Positions 12,290 to 24,670 of a stretch of 64,000 nucleotides of DNA are shown piece by piece. Positions within the stretch are counted from its first letter, which is position 1. The number at the start of each line of letters is the position of its first letter. The notes under the pieces were generated by a model. The model made no database searches and was not told the origin of the DNA. It saw only the letters and a list, made by a program, of their open reading frames with translations. Source of the stretch: Neckera pumila (lineage: Eukaryota; Streptophyta; Bryopsida; Hypnales; Neckeraceae); the NCBI GenBank assembly GCA_963969595.1, contig OZ018412.1, positions 1,490,501 through 1,554,500 on the forward strand. Direction: 5' to 3'. Both the position numbers and the translations under genes were made by a program.

Positions 12290-15200
12290 GTTTAGAATTT
12301 TTAATTCCTATCCTGTCCTTGAATTTGATAAATCTTGCTTTCCTAGAGGCTTAGTGAGAAAATCAACAATCTGGCTGTGACTTTGAATGTAGAGGACATT
12401 TATTAACTTTTGTAAGTACATTTTTACAAATGAAATGCAACTATAATTCTATGTATTTAAGTTGTTCATGGTAAACAACGTTTTGGATTGCCTTAGGGTA
12501 TATTGGTGATTGCTCAAATTTTCTTTGATAAAGCTTTTACTTTGGTATGAATAGAAGAAAGGGCTACCATATTTTGTTTTTTGAATGACCTAGATACTAA
12601 TCCTTCTACAGATTTAAAGACCTAGTAAAATTGTTGATTTCCTGTCACATGCCACTTTTTCCAATCTAAATTTGTGTAACCTATAAGTTTGGGACTTTCA
12701 AATTTGTCATAGAAAATAGCAAACTCCAAGGTGCCTCTTATGTATCTAAATACCTAGTTTACTATTTCCAAATGTAGAATTCTAGGACTATGCATAAATT
12801 GGTTCAAAAAACTTGTAATGGAGAGAATCTCGCATTTGGTACCAATTAGATATATCAACATGCCTACAAGTCACTAGAATTGCTTGGCACCAACACCTAG
12901 AGAATCATCTTTTGCCTCCAACTCTAAACCTTCAATAATCAATACAGATACTAGAGTAAATTCTAACTAGTTGAGTTTTCATAAATCCATAAGAAATAAC
13001 TAAAGGCTTTTGGCCTTGGAATCTGATAAATTCCATACCCAAGTAAAGAGCAACATTTCCAAGGTCAATCAACTATAAATGTTTGCAGTAGCTATTGCTT
13101 GAGTTAATTGATACAACTTGAGATTGAGCCAATAATCAATAGATTATCAACGCGTAAGACAAGCAAAATGATGTTGTGAAAAAAATTGTAACTTGCTTCA
13201 GTTCAAGATAGGCTATGCTCCTCAAGAAATGAATGAATTTTTTCAATCCAAGCATTGGAGCTTGTCTAAGGCTGTACATATACTTCTTCAACATGCATAC
13301 CTTATTTTGTGCAAAGACTTTGTCAAAATCAATTCCCTTGGTTTACCGGAAGTTGTGGGCAACTAACCTTGTTTTGAGTTTGGTTGGTTTTCTCAAGGTC
13401 CCATCTTAGTTTCGTAGACCAAATAAGTTGTGACAAACAAAATTCCTTGGGATCTATCACATAGTTTCTATATTTCATTTTTTTTTATAAAAAGTCTCTT
13501 TTGGACTGCATGGCTTCACACCAACTTGTATGCAAATTGGCTTTTTGAAAGTTGATTGGATCAATAGGTTCCTTGGTAACTCCAAAAAATCTATTTATTT
13601 CTACAAGTTTATAGAATTCTATAAAATCAATGGATGGTTGTGATGACATGTAGTCGTAAAATATTGTTGTATATTTATAGAAACAGGTAACCCTATCAAG
13701 TAAACTGACAAATGGTTGTGTACATAGTTCAAGGCAGCTGAATTCTAATCTGAGGCAGTATGTATCAAATAGGTTCAGAATGGGTGTACTAAAATTAGAT
13801 TTGTTGTCCGGTGTAGTTGGATTATGGGCTTCATGCTTATTGCTAATTCAACAATCTACTGGAATAAAAGTCTTGGTGGTTTTTAATACGGGATGTCAGG
13901 ATGTGATGGGATAGGTGAAAGATCAGATCCAAAACTTTTGGCTAGTTTCAATACTAGAGTTGATGGGATATGTAAAAAATCAAATCCAAAACTCTTAGGT
14001 ATCATGGGCACTATGGACATAGAGATTGATGGCATGATAGGTGAAGATCTATAGTTTAGAATAGTTGATTTTTAGAATATACTAGACTTATCAAATATAC
14101 ATTTCTAATTACTACTAATTTGTGATTGTTTGGTATCAATATGCAATTATCTTTGGTTTGATCACCATATCCTACAAATTTTCCTAACTTGACCTTTGGT
14201 TGAAGCTTCTCCCACGCCTTATTTTCAAATCAAATGTAAACACGTGAACCATGAATGTAAAAAAAAGAAATATATGGCTTGTTCCTAAAAAGTTAGAAGG
14301 GATTTATTTGGGAAGAAATGACAAGGTGATTGCAAGAAACACTTGTCTTATTTTCCGTCACATGTTCATATTGAATTAGAAATGGTTTATTAGATCTAGC
14401 TTTGACCTTCCTTCTTTATTCTTAGTTGAAAAAAATGCCTACTTTTAAATAAAATTTTCAAGTGAATTTTTTTTATTTTTAAAAATAAAAATGTAGAAGA
14501 TTCATTTTTTAGTGTAAATTGCAATTTGTAGCTGAAAACAGTCTTTTAGGATACATAGAAAGATTCATTAGTACTAGTGAGAGCCCATGGCACCTCTAAT
14601 CTACTATTGAAAACTATTTTTTATGGTGAATTAAATATTGCCATCCATTTTTGCCATCTAATGATGAACGACACATGTTATCAAAGTAGTAGATTTGAAA
14701 TCCAATTGACCTTCTAGATTTCATATTTCATGCCCCTTGATACTTATGAAGGTGACTCGTAGTACAAAAAGTACTAAAAATCTGAAAATAAGAATATAAC
14801 AAATAGTGCAAGTATTTCTTGCAATCACCCTTGCCTTTTGCTCTCTTCTAGCATCAAATGAGCTTACAACTAATTTATGTTAAAAATCTCCCCTAACTTC
14901 TATTAGTTTGCAACCAATAATAAAAACTGTCAGGTAACACCTTCATCACAGATTGTACCAAAGTAGAAACATTGACCTTAACCCTAATTGTTGCTAGCTG
15001 AACTAGGATCTTTTTGAATTGGGAGAAATAAACTTCAATTCTTGAGCGTTCAAAGGAGATAAGAGTCTATCGATTGTTGAGATCAAACTTTTGGCTATCA
15101 TTGTCAACCTCAAAAGATTTACACAATGATTCCCACAAACTTTTGAGCTCTTGAAATTTGTAGGTTGAATCAAAAGATTTGGCTTGATGGACATTAGATG

Positions 15201-15400
15201 TTCTATTTTTATCATCCTTAGATTCCTCTCTCTTAGCATCTTGTGAATCTTTCATTTTTGAATTAGAAGCTTGACCAGTGAAAGATAATCGACATAGTTC
15301 CTCCTTCTTTGCTATATAAGTTATCATATAAAAGAAGTCTAGAGGCTTATCATTACTACAAACCTCATCGCTTTTCATTCCCTAAAATAGCAACAAAATG
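12290..15400 (-). mobile_element. Second decayed Ty1/copia retrotransposon (reverse strand)
   Basis: Reading the - strand from 15.4 kb down, the blocks fall in copia order: a charged gag-like segment (15067-15378, 103 aa); an integrase C-terminal relic near 14160-14240 (WEKLQPKVKLGKFVGYGDQTK); reverse transcriptase near 13250-13390 (ARLVA-like start reading TRLVAHNFR, then GIDFDKVFAQ, then YMYSLRQAP); the catalytic-loop relic near 13140-13175 (LRVDNLLIIG in place of YVDDLIIT); and RNase H near 12490-12760 (IRGTLEFAIFYDKF, GYTNLDW, SFKKQNMVALSS). The stretch between FDKVFAQ and YMYSLRQAP is shorter than in intact copia, so there is an internal deletion. Many stops; not functional. Confidence 0.75.
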
Positions 15401-15549
15401 TGAGATGAGTAAAAAAAGTCATAAACAACAAGGTGTGGGACCAACTTGGCTACTGACATTAGATCATTTTAGTCTCCGATGAGTGTGAAGTGAGAGAAGT
15501 CTAGATTTTAGGAATGAAAAACAACAAGGTTTGCTGTAGTGTATAAGGT

Positions 15550-15697
15550 AAACTATCCATTCCAAACCAAATGAGAGCAAGCCTATTGTGGGCTATATAT
15601 ATATTATACTGGTGTATATTCAAGTTCTAAAATGTACACCACTAACATAATTTAGCCCACAATAGGCTTGCTCTCATTTGGTCTGGAATAGTGTACA
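15550..15697. mobile_element. Hairpin MITE with 34-bp near-perfect arms
   Basis: The arms 15561-15594 and 15654-15687 are inverted copies with a single mismatch; their core reads AGAGCAAGCCTATTGTGGGC. The loop is AT-rich and itself partly palindromic (GGTGTATA/TGTACACC). The element lies directly against the left end of the Tc1-like foldback at 15701. I could not decide its exact ends or target duplication, so the superfamily is open. Confidence 0.6.
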
Positions 15698-15700
15698 GTA

Positions 15701-16547
15701 CAGTGGGGGGACAAAAGTATTGAAGCCCCTTTTTGTTCCCATACAAACACCCCCATTTTCAAACACTATTTTTTATAATTTTTTTGTAATTTTTGGATCA
15801 TTGCATTCCTACTTAGTCCCAATCATGCATGCCAAATTTCAACTTCAGAAAAGCAAAACTCCATTTTTGGTGAATTTTTAAAGTCAATTTCATGATTTTA
15901 CATAATATTTTATTGAAAACAATTCATGATGATCTTTTTTAATTCAATTGCAGAGATATGTAGTAAAAATCTATACGTATATCTTATTTTCAACAAGCAT
16001 CTCCAAAAAAATTCATAGCTCCCTCTATAAAAAAATACAATGTTGGGGTGACAATAGATATTTCTTTATTGTAAATAGATTTTGCTATTTAGCCTTCACA
16101 TTGTAACTAATTTTGTACATTTGAGCATGATGGTACAATTGCCTTGCCAAAATCTAATTACGATAAACAAATATCTATTTTCCAAAATTAGGACATTGTC
16201 ACCCCAACATTGAATTTTTATAGAGGGAGCTGCTAATTTTTTTTGGAGATGCTTGTTGTAAATAAGATGTGCGTATGGACATTCTCTACATATCTTTGCA
16301 ATTGAATCTAAAAATTTCATCATGAATTGTTTTCAATAAAATATTACATAAAACCATGAAAATTGACTTTAAAAATTCACTAAAAATGGAGTTTTGCTTT
16401 TTTGTAGTTGAAATTTGGTATGCATCATCGGGATTAAGTAGGAATGTAATGATCCAAGAATTACAAAAAATTGTAAAAAACAATGTTTGAAAATGGGGAC
16501 GTTTGTGTAGGAACAAAAGGGGGCGACGATACTTTGTCCCCCCATTG
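15701..16547. mobile_element. Tc1/mariner-like foldback element (847 bp)
   Basis: Left end CAGTGGGGGGACAAAAGTAT; reverse complement of the right end CAATGGGGGGACAAAGTAT. TA dinucleotides flank both sides (15699-15700 and 16548-16549). The arms are very long: about 380 bp on each side align as inverted copies, including CATCTCCAAAAAAA, AGCTCCCTCTATAAA and CAATGTTGGGGTGACAAT. A CAGT start followed by AAAAGTAT with a TA target site is the pattern of Tc1-like transposons. No transposase is present. Open frames inside (for example 16369-16641 -) simply repeat in the two arms. Confidence 0.75.
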
Positions 16548-16639
16548 TACAGCCAGAGTTCAATAAGAATGAGAGACTAACCGAAAACAGGAGGATGGAT
16601 TCCATCGAGGTGGACTGACAGACTAACGTCAACACGTTC

Positions 16640-19600
16640 ATCTAGTTTCAGTACCAAGGCCTGTGCATTGGCCTGAGCTCGACAGCTTGGTGGAGATGTT
16701 CGCAATTTCGACCGATTGAACGACTGGACGCACTCGTTCTTTACCAGCGACGTGAAGACCTTCAGCTGAAGTCACAGTTCTCGCTTGTCCTCGCAGCGTC
16801 ATAGTTACATCGACTGTTGATTCCGCCCTTGCAATGTACGACAATCAAAACCGCAATCGGGAAATTGTTAGCTAGATCGAATGGGAATGTTCTAGTCACT
16901 AATTAATCCTGCGAACCGCCGAACTGTCTAGTGTTTTGATCAGCAGCGTACAATTAAAGAATTAGATGCGGTTTCGAGCGTTTGAATTAGTTGAGCAAAA
17001 TTCATGCCGCGGCGAATTGGTGACATTTCAATTCAGCACTGTTAGTACATGTACTGTTTGCGGACTTCACCTGGACCTTGCTTGATAATTGAGAACTTGC
17101 AGGGTGCAGCTTGAAAGAGATGCTAGCGGATTTCTTAGGGAATGGCATATTTGTCACGGATGGAGACTTGTGGAAACGACATCGCAAGATTGCCAGTACC
17201 GAGTTCTCAACAGCAGGGTCCGGGAACTCAGTAACAACGTCTTCAGAGAAGATGCCGTTAAGCCTGCCAAAGCCCTAAAGCGTGCCATGGCTGCCGATGA
17301 GCCCGTTGAATTCCAGGTACTCGATCACTCTCTATATATTAATAGCATGAAATCGTAGAGAGAAACATTTTCCTGTTGCATTTGCACTACTTTATTGCAT
17401 CCTCTAATATATAACAAGAGATTGCAGTACAAATCTGAAAATATGGGGCAAATGCATTGTGAAAATTGTTGAGGTTTAGAGGTTAAGATTTTAGAGTACA
17501 GGTATTACAATTTTCCTCTGCTATGTCACATACATGTCACTCGATATTATCACACCTTAGAAATTGGTACTCCGAGGTTGTGCAATAAGAAAGGTTTAAA
17601 TGTATGCAAAATGATTTTGAAATCTTTGAGGGAATAGGTTATTTTAGGTGAGCAACACAAATAAGAACCAACTGCTAGCTGTGACATCATTTTTACGGAG
17701 GATTTGAAAGTCAAGGGCTTGGCTATGCGAATACCACTAGACAGCATCTGCAAAGTGGCATTCGGTGTGGAATTGGGCCGGTTGTCGCCATCACTGCCTG
17801 ATATACCATTTGGTAGAAGGTTTGATGAAGCTCAGTTCCTCATCCATAAACGAGTAGCGAATCCACTTTTCAAAGTAGGGAGGGCGCTAAACATTGGAGC
17901 GGAGCGCCTCGGCGAACTATTTGTACGTTGCTTAATTATCCATGATCTTTGCTTGTGCTGGCTTCATTTAGTGATTGCGTATTCAAGTTGTTGTATGATT
18001 CATCTCGTTCTTGAACTAAGAGTCTCAACCCCCTTTACAAATGGTACCATGAATACTCTTTCTGTAGTAACAAGGGTCCTTCTATAGTACTTATCACTAA
18101 TGACCCTTGAACTCAAGTTTCTGCTCTCCACTTGCGTATTGAAATTGAAATGAGTATTGCAGTATTGTTCTTGAAATTGAAAGAGGCCTAGTATGATGCG
18201 TTCAAGAATATAATTTAGAATTCTTTCGGATCCTAGAATATTCAATAAGTGCATCTGTGAAACAATATATTTAAGGTTAGGTTGTATTAGTCTACATAAT
18301 ACGAATTTGACTCTTAAAGGTTTTTGTTTCCTGAATCTGACTCTCAGGAGAAGAACGACCTACTTTCCAAGTTCATGGGGCACCATTGATAGCGGAGCTG
18401 AGGACAGCTACAGCGACATCGGATTGCGAGACGGATAATCGATTTCTTGATTGCTGGGAGGGACACCACCGCCGTTACCCTTGCCTGGTTTCTCTACGAG
18501 ATGTGCTTCCATCCGGAGATTGCTGCAAGATCTATGAGGAAGGAGTCCAAGTGGTAGGCAAGTTCACCGATTTCAAGGCCTTGGCGGAACAGTTGACGCA
18601 CGAGACCTTGGGACAAATGCACTATTTCCATGCTGCCATTTCCGAAAGTCTTCGTTTACATCCTCCCGTGCCGCGAGTACGATTCAGGCCTCTGTGCACA
18701 CTTATTTTTGGCCGGATTCTTAGTCCGAAGTATCTCCATTTGTATCTCCATTTTTAGTTTAACTATGAGTATTCTTTGGAGTGGCGATAAGTTGGACAAA
18801 ACTGTTGGAAACATATCGCCAGTCACGGTGGGACGACCATGAGCCGTTGTACTGCTTAAATTGTGTGCAGGTTCCCAAGGTTGCATTCCAGGATAATGTA
18901 CTCCCTGATGGAACACAGGCGAAAGAGGGAGAATTTGTGCAATATATTCCGTAGTCCATGGGGCGGATGCCCTTCTTGTAGGGTCCGAACGTATTCGAGA
19001 TCAAACCTGAGAGGCGGCTCAAGGACGCAATCTTCCACAGCGTCTTTCCTTTCAAGTTCACTGTCTTTCAGGTACTGAGGTGTTATCGCCAATGGTTTTG
19101 ATAATCAGGAAACTTGCACGGAATGGGTCACCCTCAACCCATTCTAACTGCACTGCCTGGACACAAATGGCCTTCTGTCACAAGTAATCCCCCAACTTGA
19201 CATGTAGAAGGTGTCCAATCATATGTGCAAACAAATATGACAGATTTTCAGGATATAAGGTAACTGACATTAAATCGCACTTTAAGCAATTCAGCATGAT
19301 TCAGCATGGTTTTCACTATTATATTGAAAAAAATTTGTGGAGTCCCATTGATAGTCAAAAGGGGATTCTAGAATGCATTTTTTGGACACGTGTGAATAAA
19401 CTACAAATTTTCAAAGTGCTGAGAATAGGTGTATCCAAAAGCAATCATAGATCATATGAATAGCGGGAGTACATTTTAGGCAAGAATATCCACTGTGCGA
19501 TTCTAGGAACCATGCGATTTTAGGTGTAGTTACCTTACTGATTCTGCAAATTTGAGAGAGGGTTGAGTGTATCCATATCTAAGCTTAGGCTGACAGAACC

Positions 19601-20005
19601 CATTCTAGCTGCACCGCCTGGTTGTAAGTTAGTGTAGAAAGAGTGAAAGTTTGTATTGTGTCAACGTGGAGTACAAAAGAATGTTCCTGTTAGTACACAA
19701 GAATACAGCTTCCACAGGTGACATATCATTGCTATTCTGGTGTTTGTATTAGTCATGAGTGTGCTCAGGTGTCATGCAAATCTCACATGGCGCCTGGATG
19801 CTGTTGATGTTTTGTTGCAGGCAGGGCCTCGTATCTGTTTGGGCAGAGATTCTGCTTACAGCAGCTGAAGGTAACCCTAGCACTCATTACCCATTTCTTC
19901 GCTTTCCAGTTGGTGCTTGGACAAGAGATCGCATACACTACTAAGCTTACCTCCCTGGTCATGCCAATGATTTTCACTCTCCCCCCTCGGGTGTCGTGTC
20001 CCTGA
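16640..20005 (+). pseudogene. Cytochrome P450 pseudogene, CYP704-like (CYP86 clan)
   Basis: Six exon-like blocks keep P450 order. (1) About 16640-16870: weak N-terminal relic (VRNFDRLNDW). (2) 17103-17316: FLGNGIFVTDGDLWKRHRKIAS, then a frameshift, then SRVRELSNNVFREDA. (3) 17701-17922: DSICKVAFGVELGRL. (4) 18348-18676: EKNDLLSKFM, the I-helix IDFLIAGRDTTAVTLAWF and the K-helix ESLRLHPPVPR, which lie in different frames. (5) 18871-19071: DNVLPDGTQ, SMGRM and PERR in place of PERW, with two in-frame stops. (6) 19821-20005: the heme loop, FQ-AGPRICLG across the intron, then another frameshift and the C-terminus. Splice sites mostly remain usable (CAG|GT and AG acceptors). CYP704 enzymes are omega-hydroxylases of long-chain fatty acids, for example in spore or pollen wall synthesis. 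At least four frameshifts plus two stops make this a pseudogene. P450 identity is firm, CYP704 likely. Confidence 0.85.
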
Positions 20006-20489
20006 TTGGGTGCAGGTTCACATGCTGAACCCACATCATGCGCATTTCACGTGGAAATTAAAAGCAGGATTTGTAAATTTTGTGTGAAGAAGTTCGACAG
20101 CAATCGAAAACCTAAGTTAGACCACCAATAGGAAAGACTTTGTTCAGATTGAAGTCTCGGAGGAGGCTTTGCAGATCAGGAGTACGCTGCTAACATAAGA
20201 ACACTGTTGTGGCTTAGAATTAAGTAATTTACATACCGTGAATGAATTTAGAGGACTGTTCTACATGGAATTTGCTACAGACGAACATCTTCAATCCTAG
20301 GAATTTAAGGTCAAAAATTGGTATGCCTTGTAAATATAAAATTACTTGATATTTAATAATCATAAGAGACCAAGAGATATCTTCATAACTACAGTAGAAC
20401 TTGTCTTAGTGCATCCTCTTTTATTGCATAACTATCAAGTATGCAAGCAATAGGTGGGCCCAATTTCAAGCACATTTTCATAAATGGTA
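20006..20489. other. Spacer downstream of the P450 relic
   Basis: Probably old 3' flank of the P450 relic followed by ordinary AT-rich DNA. I see no gene or repeat in it. Confidence 0.4.
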
Positions 20490-20569
20490 CTCCCTCTGTC
20501 TCAAAATAAAACCGTTGTTTTCTTTGCATTTACAAAGGAAACAACGGTTTTATTTTGAAACAGACGAAG
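20490..20569. mobile_element. Stowaway-type MITE (80 bp)
   Basis: Left end CTCCCTCTGTCTCAAAATAA and the matching inverted right end (reverse complement CTTCGTCTGTTTCAAAATAA) enclose almost no loop. TA dinucleotides flank both sides (20488-20489 and 20570-20571). CTCCCTCYGT with a TA target site is the signature of plant Stowaway elements (Tc1/mariner class). The inner arm contains AAAACCGTTGTTT. Confidence 0.9.
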
Positions 20570-20834
20570 TAACAATAATGCTCCAAACTCGGAAAAAGAC
20601 ATATACTTCTAGCCTCTCTAAATGCATAACCTCTCTCTGTGCATACCTAACCGCCACTTGTGGCACCATACACTAAGACAAGTTGTATTGTATACAAAAT
20701 GAATGTAAGGACTCAAATTGCAATTTTTTGAATATTGTAAGGGCTCAAGTAAAACTAAAATTTTCAATGATTTTCTTAGATCATACTTGAGGAGGTGGAT
20801 AATGGTGGGGACTTGAATATGAAAGTAATGACAA

Positions 20835-21469
20835 TTAACCCCTAAATGCCCAAGGCCTGTTTTGGGCTTCCTAAAATTTGCTCTAAATTGAACAAAATGC
20901 CAACATTTTGATAAGTTGTATCAATTTTTTTTGAATTGTAACCATACAAATTCAAAATGAACATGTTAGAGATCTCATAGGAAAAGAAAACACACCAATA
21001 TCACTTATGGAGTGAAAGATTATAATGTTTGACCATGAGGGTGCTAAAATTGCAAAAATCTTTCAATCTTCTTTATACAAGTCAAAATCTAAAAAGTTGG
21101 TGACCAAAAAAATATGAGGTTAAAGGGCCTAATTTGTATAATCTCGATCAGTTTATGGCTTCTTAAAATCTACTCTACAATTTTTTTACATGAATTTTGA
21201 ATGTGATTTTTTCTCCAAGATCTAGTGTATTTGAGGCTCATTTCCAAGAGCTCTCAACACTATGGGAAGTCAAGATTGCAATGGGTACCCTTGTACAAAA
21301 ACTTGAATAGAAAAATCACTATCATTTATTTTCAAGATCAGATTTTTGGTGCTAAAACTAGACTTCAAGAAGAACTTAAAAAAATATAAACTTCTAAAAA
21401 TAGCAATTTGGTTAGGTTTCAAAGTTTTGCAAACACCAAATTTTGGTGCCTTGGGCATTTAGGGGTTAA
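20835..21469. mobile_element. TTAA element H (635 bp, subfamily 3)
   Basis: Flanked by TTAA at 20835-20838 and 21466-21469. The inner ends are a perfect 18-bp inverted repeat, CCCCTAAATGCCCAAGGC, the best preserved in the family. The left body (CCTAAAATTTGCTCTAAATTGAA) is shared with element I. No useful open frame; the - strand frame 21270-21458 is internal and unremarkable. Confidence 0.85.
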
Positions 21470-23836
21470 AAAGGCTTGTTTCATTGTGTAGAGACATTTC
21501 CTAAACTACAATAATTTTTTGAAAGTGAATTAAGTTAGATAGTGATAAAATTAAATACCAAATGAATAAAGTATAAACTAGCTATTGATCATAAAGACCT
21601 TATGATTGTTATAAGGTCTCTTTGTACTTACATCTCACTTATTTTACCTCCCAATAATCAATCTCTATATGACCTTTAAAAATCCTTGAAACTACTCATT
21701 TGTTTTAAAATCATATTATATGCATGATGACATATGCATCATCAAGCTCCTTTGAGATCCTTGAAGCTACATTCAAATGAAGATTATTGTATATTTGTAT
21801 TTTTTTTTAATGTTTTTAATATTTATAAATAAGAGTAAAGCAATTTCTTACAATATTGATGCAAATAGATCTTAACTAATGTATACCAATATGATAAGAG
21901 ATGCAAGAATAGATGTTATGTAAAATTAGACATTAATAAGTTTTGAGGGATTTTTGTATGCATATTTTATTCTAAATTGTGACACACATAAATAATATAA
22001 TTTTAAGCTCACATTTTTAGACTTTTTTCCTCATGATTATTTCTCTTTGAATAAATATTATTCTTTCTTTGATTCTTAAAGACACTATATTTGTATTTAT
22101 ATTATTTGAGTATATATAATTTAATCAAGTTGAAGAATGTACATATGGACGGTATAAATAACATTTCATATCCAACCTTTACAAATTCTTGTAATAAAGT
22201 CATAATAGAAGATACATGAAGATGATAATATTTTTTAAAAGACCTTATATTTTGATGTCATAATTTTTTTTTTTTTGCAAATTAATAATATGGCTTATAA
22301 AAAAATCGAACTTCCTTAACCCTTAAATGACATCTTGACCTAGCAGGTAGCCTATAAGAGAATCAAAATCTCTTTGAAGTGAAGCATGAATCTTGCTCCT
22401 TGTCCAAAATTTATATAATTCAAGGAGCCTAAATGTTGTACTTAGCAAGCTTTATTCAGTATAGAAGTAGATCTAGTAGGTTGACACATTCCAAAAAAAT
22501 CTTAAAATCCCTTTTTATGAAAGATTCACTTGAAACCGTGCCTGAGGTGCTTGGCCTATTGTTTATGGATTAAACAAATTGGAAAGATAAGCTTTGATGT
22601 CAATTCTAGTCATCCATATGATGGATTATCAAGAATTCAATGCCAATTATTTCTAAATCATTGTATAAACTTAAAATTAGAAAATATATGAAAATCATAC
22701 ATCTTTTTATTTGAAATTTTAAATAAATTTTCTATTATGTAACATATAAAGAAAGTATAAATTTAACTATTTTTATACTTTAAAAGGATTTAATTTGGTT
22801 CGGAGTTTCCTAATTTAATCTCTTACAAAATTTTGTTTTAGTTATGGAGTATTTTCTTCTAAAGATCTTGATTTTAAAAGATTTTGACTTTTACACCTAG
22901 TCTACCATTTCTTGATCTTTTGCAATGGACTTGAGCATCTTTCTCACTTAGATTTAGTTTCTCCAAAATATAACCTTATTTTTTGGTTTCCAAATGAAAT
23001 TCATATCAAATTCACTTTTAAAAATTTGGATCACTAATAATCAATACTTTTGGTGTGAAATAGAATAGTAAGCGTTTAGCAATATGACTTCTTACTAACT
23101 GGATTTACTCATAATTCTAATCACTATTTATTTTGAATTATTTAAGATTCAAAATTTAAAAAATCATGCTAAAATGATGGAAATTTGATATATTTCAAAT
23201 TTTTACATTCTTTCAATATTTTTCTCTCTTTAGAAACATAAATTGCAAGTTTGACTATATTAAAAGAAAGAGAAAAATATTGACATTAAGGCCATTTTGA
23301 AACATAAAGAGTTTGTGAAGGTAGTCTTAACTAAGAGTCTAAAGAATTTTGAATCAAGTAGCACATACTCTTCACCTTTAAAAGACTAGACATTCAGATT
23401 TCAAACAATAGATGAACGCAAACAAGTCATGAGTATACAAAATCTATATTTCCATCTATCTAAATATTTGTAGATTATTGTATTAGTTCTCATACATTTT
23501 GTGCAATAAAGATTTTCACAAGTTCCCATTACAAATTTTGCATATTACTAGAGGTAAATAATTTTGATTCCAAAATAACATTTTGAGTTTAGAAATGACT
23601 GTTCAAAAGCGACTTGAATAAGTAAGCAAAATCAATCTCTCAAAAAAATCATAATAATAATTCAAACTTAACATTTTGAACATAAGGAAAAAATCTAGTG
23701 AAATTGTAAATATAAATTTATAATCAATGCTGGAAAGAGTTTTCTAATTTTGGTTTCAAGCTTTATTAACAAATATTGGTTAGTGGAGCAGTAGATCTAA
23801 TTATGATCTAATGATCATATCTTTGTAACTTTAGTT
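21470..23836. other. AT-rich spacer, no gene seen
   Basis: 2.4 kb of strongly AT-rich sequence. Open frames are all short and low-complexity. I found no copia-type domain, clear inverted repeat or RNA gene. It is probably degenerated repeat DNA. Confidence 0.45.
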
Positions 23837-24130
23837 TTAACCCCTAAATGCCCTATGCCTTTTGAGCTTTTTAAAATTTGTTCTAAATTGAATAAAAGGC
23901 CAACATTTCGGTAAGTTCATTTTAATTGAAACCGTAAAAAATTCAAACTAGACATGTTAGAGATCACATGGGAATAAAAAAACACAAAAATTTCACTTAT
24001 AAATTGGAAGTTATAATTGTCTAAAAAAAACTATTAAAAAACTATTAAAAATTGTAACTTGGTAAGGTTTTATTCAACTTCAAAGTTTTGTGAATTCCAA
24101 AATTTGATGCCTCAGACATTCATGGGTTAA
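23837..24130. mobile_element. TTAA element I (294 bp, internally deleted relative of H)
   Basis: TTAA flanks at 23837-23840 and 24127-24130. The left end CCCCTAAATGCCC is identical to that of H and the first ~100 bp align with H (TTCTAAATTGAA, GCCAACATTT). The right end (reverse complement CCCATGAATGTCTGAGGC) is more diverged. The length is less than half of H, so the middle has been lost: a typical MITE derivation. Confidence 0.75.
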
Positions 24131-24670
24131 AATCATCCTTAAATTATTATTGTAAGTTGTATTATTCTATCATTGATTTTCCACTGATTTGGTTTTCTTC
24201 GAATATTATTTATAATTTTACTTGAATTTCTTTTTTAATACAAAATATATCTTAATAATTAGCATGAAGCCATGAAGTCTTCATTTCAATCGAATCAATA
24301 CTTTGAAAAAAGGATCCAGCTCAAATGTAACAAACCAACAACTCCAATGGCTATAATAAGGGGTTGAAATTTGTGATTAAAACACTAATTTATGGTTTAC
24401 GAAATCCTTTCAAGATTTTCTCTGCAATTTAATAATACTGACCCTGTCTCCATTGCATTAAAAATGAATAAAACCCATCATTTGTGCCGATGCTTTTATA
24501 AAATTATGCAATCTGTGCTGAGAGTCTATACAAAAAGAGTTTATAATCATTTCAGAAGTTAAAAACAAACTTCTACAGTAAGCTTATAAAATGTTGTGCA
24601 TTGACGCTCACACTGTCGGTCCAAAAAACTCGACATTTAAACCAATTTAAAAAGATAAATTTGGCATTCC
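24131..24670. other. Spacer before the kinesin promoter
   Basis: AT-rich up to about 24660, where base composition rises sharply into the kinesin upstream region. No feature recognised. Confidence 0.4.

Noticed and set aside
16369..16641. 90-codon - strand frame and its 67-codon relative at 15678-15881
   Set aside because: The two look alike only because they lie in the inverted arms of the Tc1-like foldback element.
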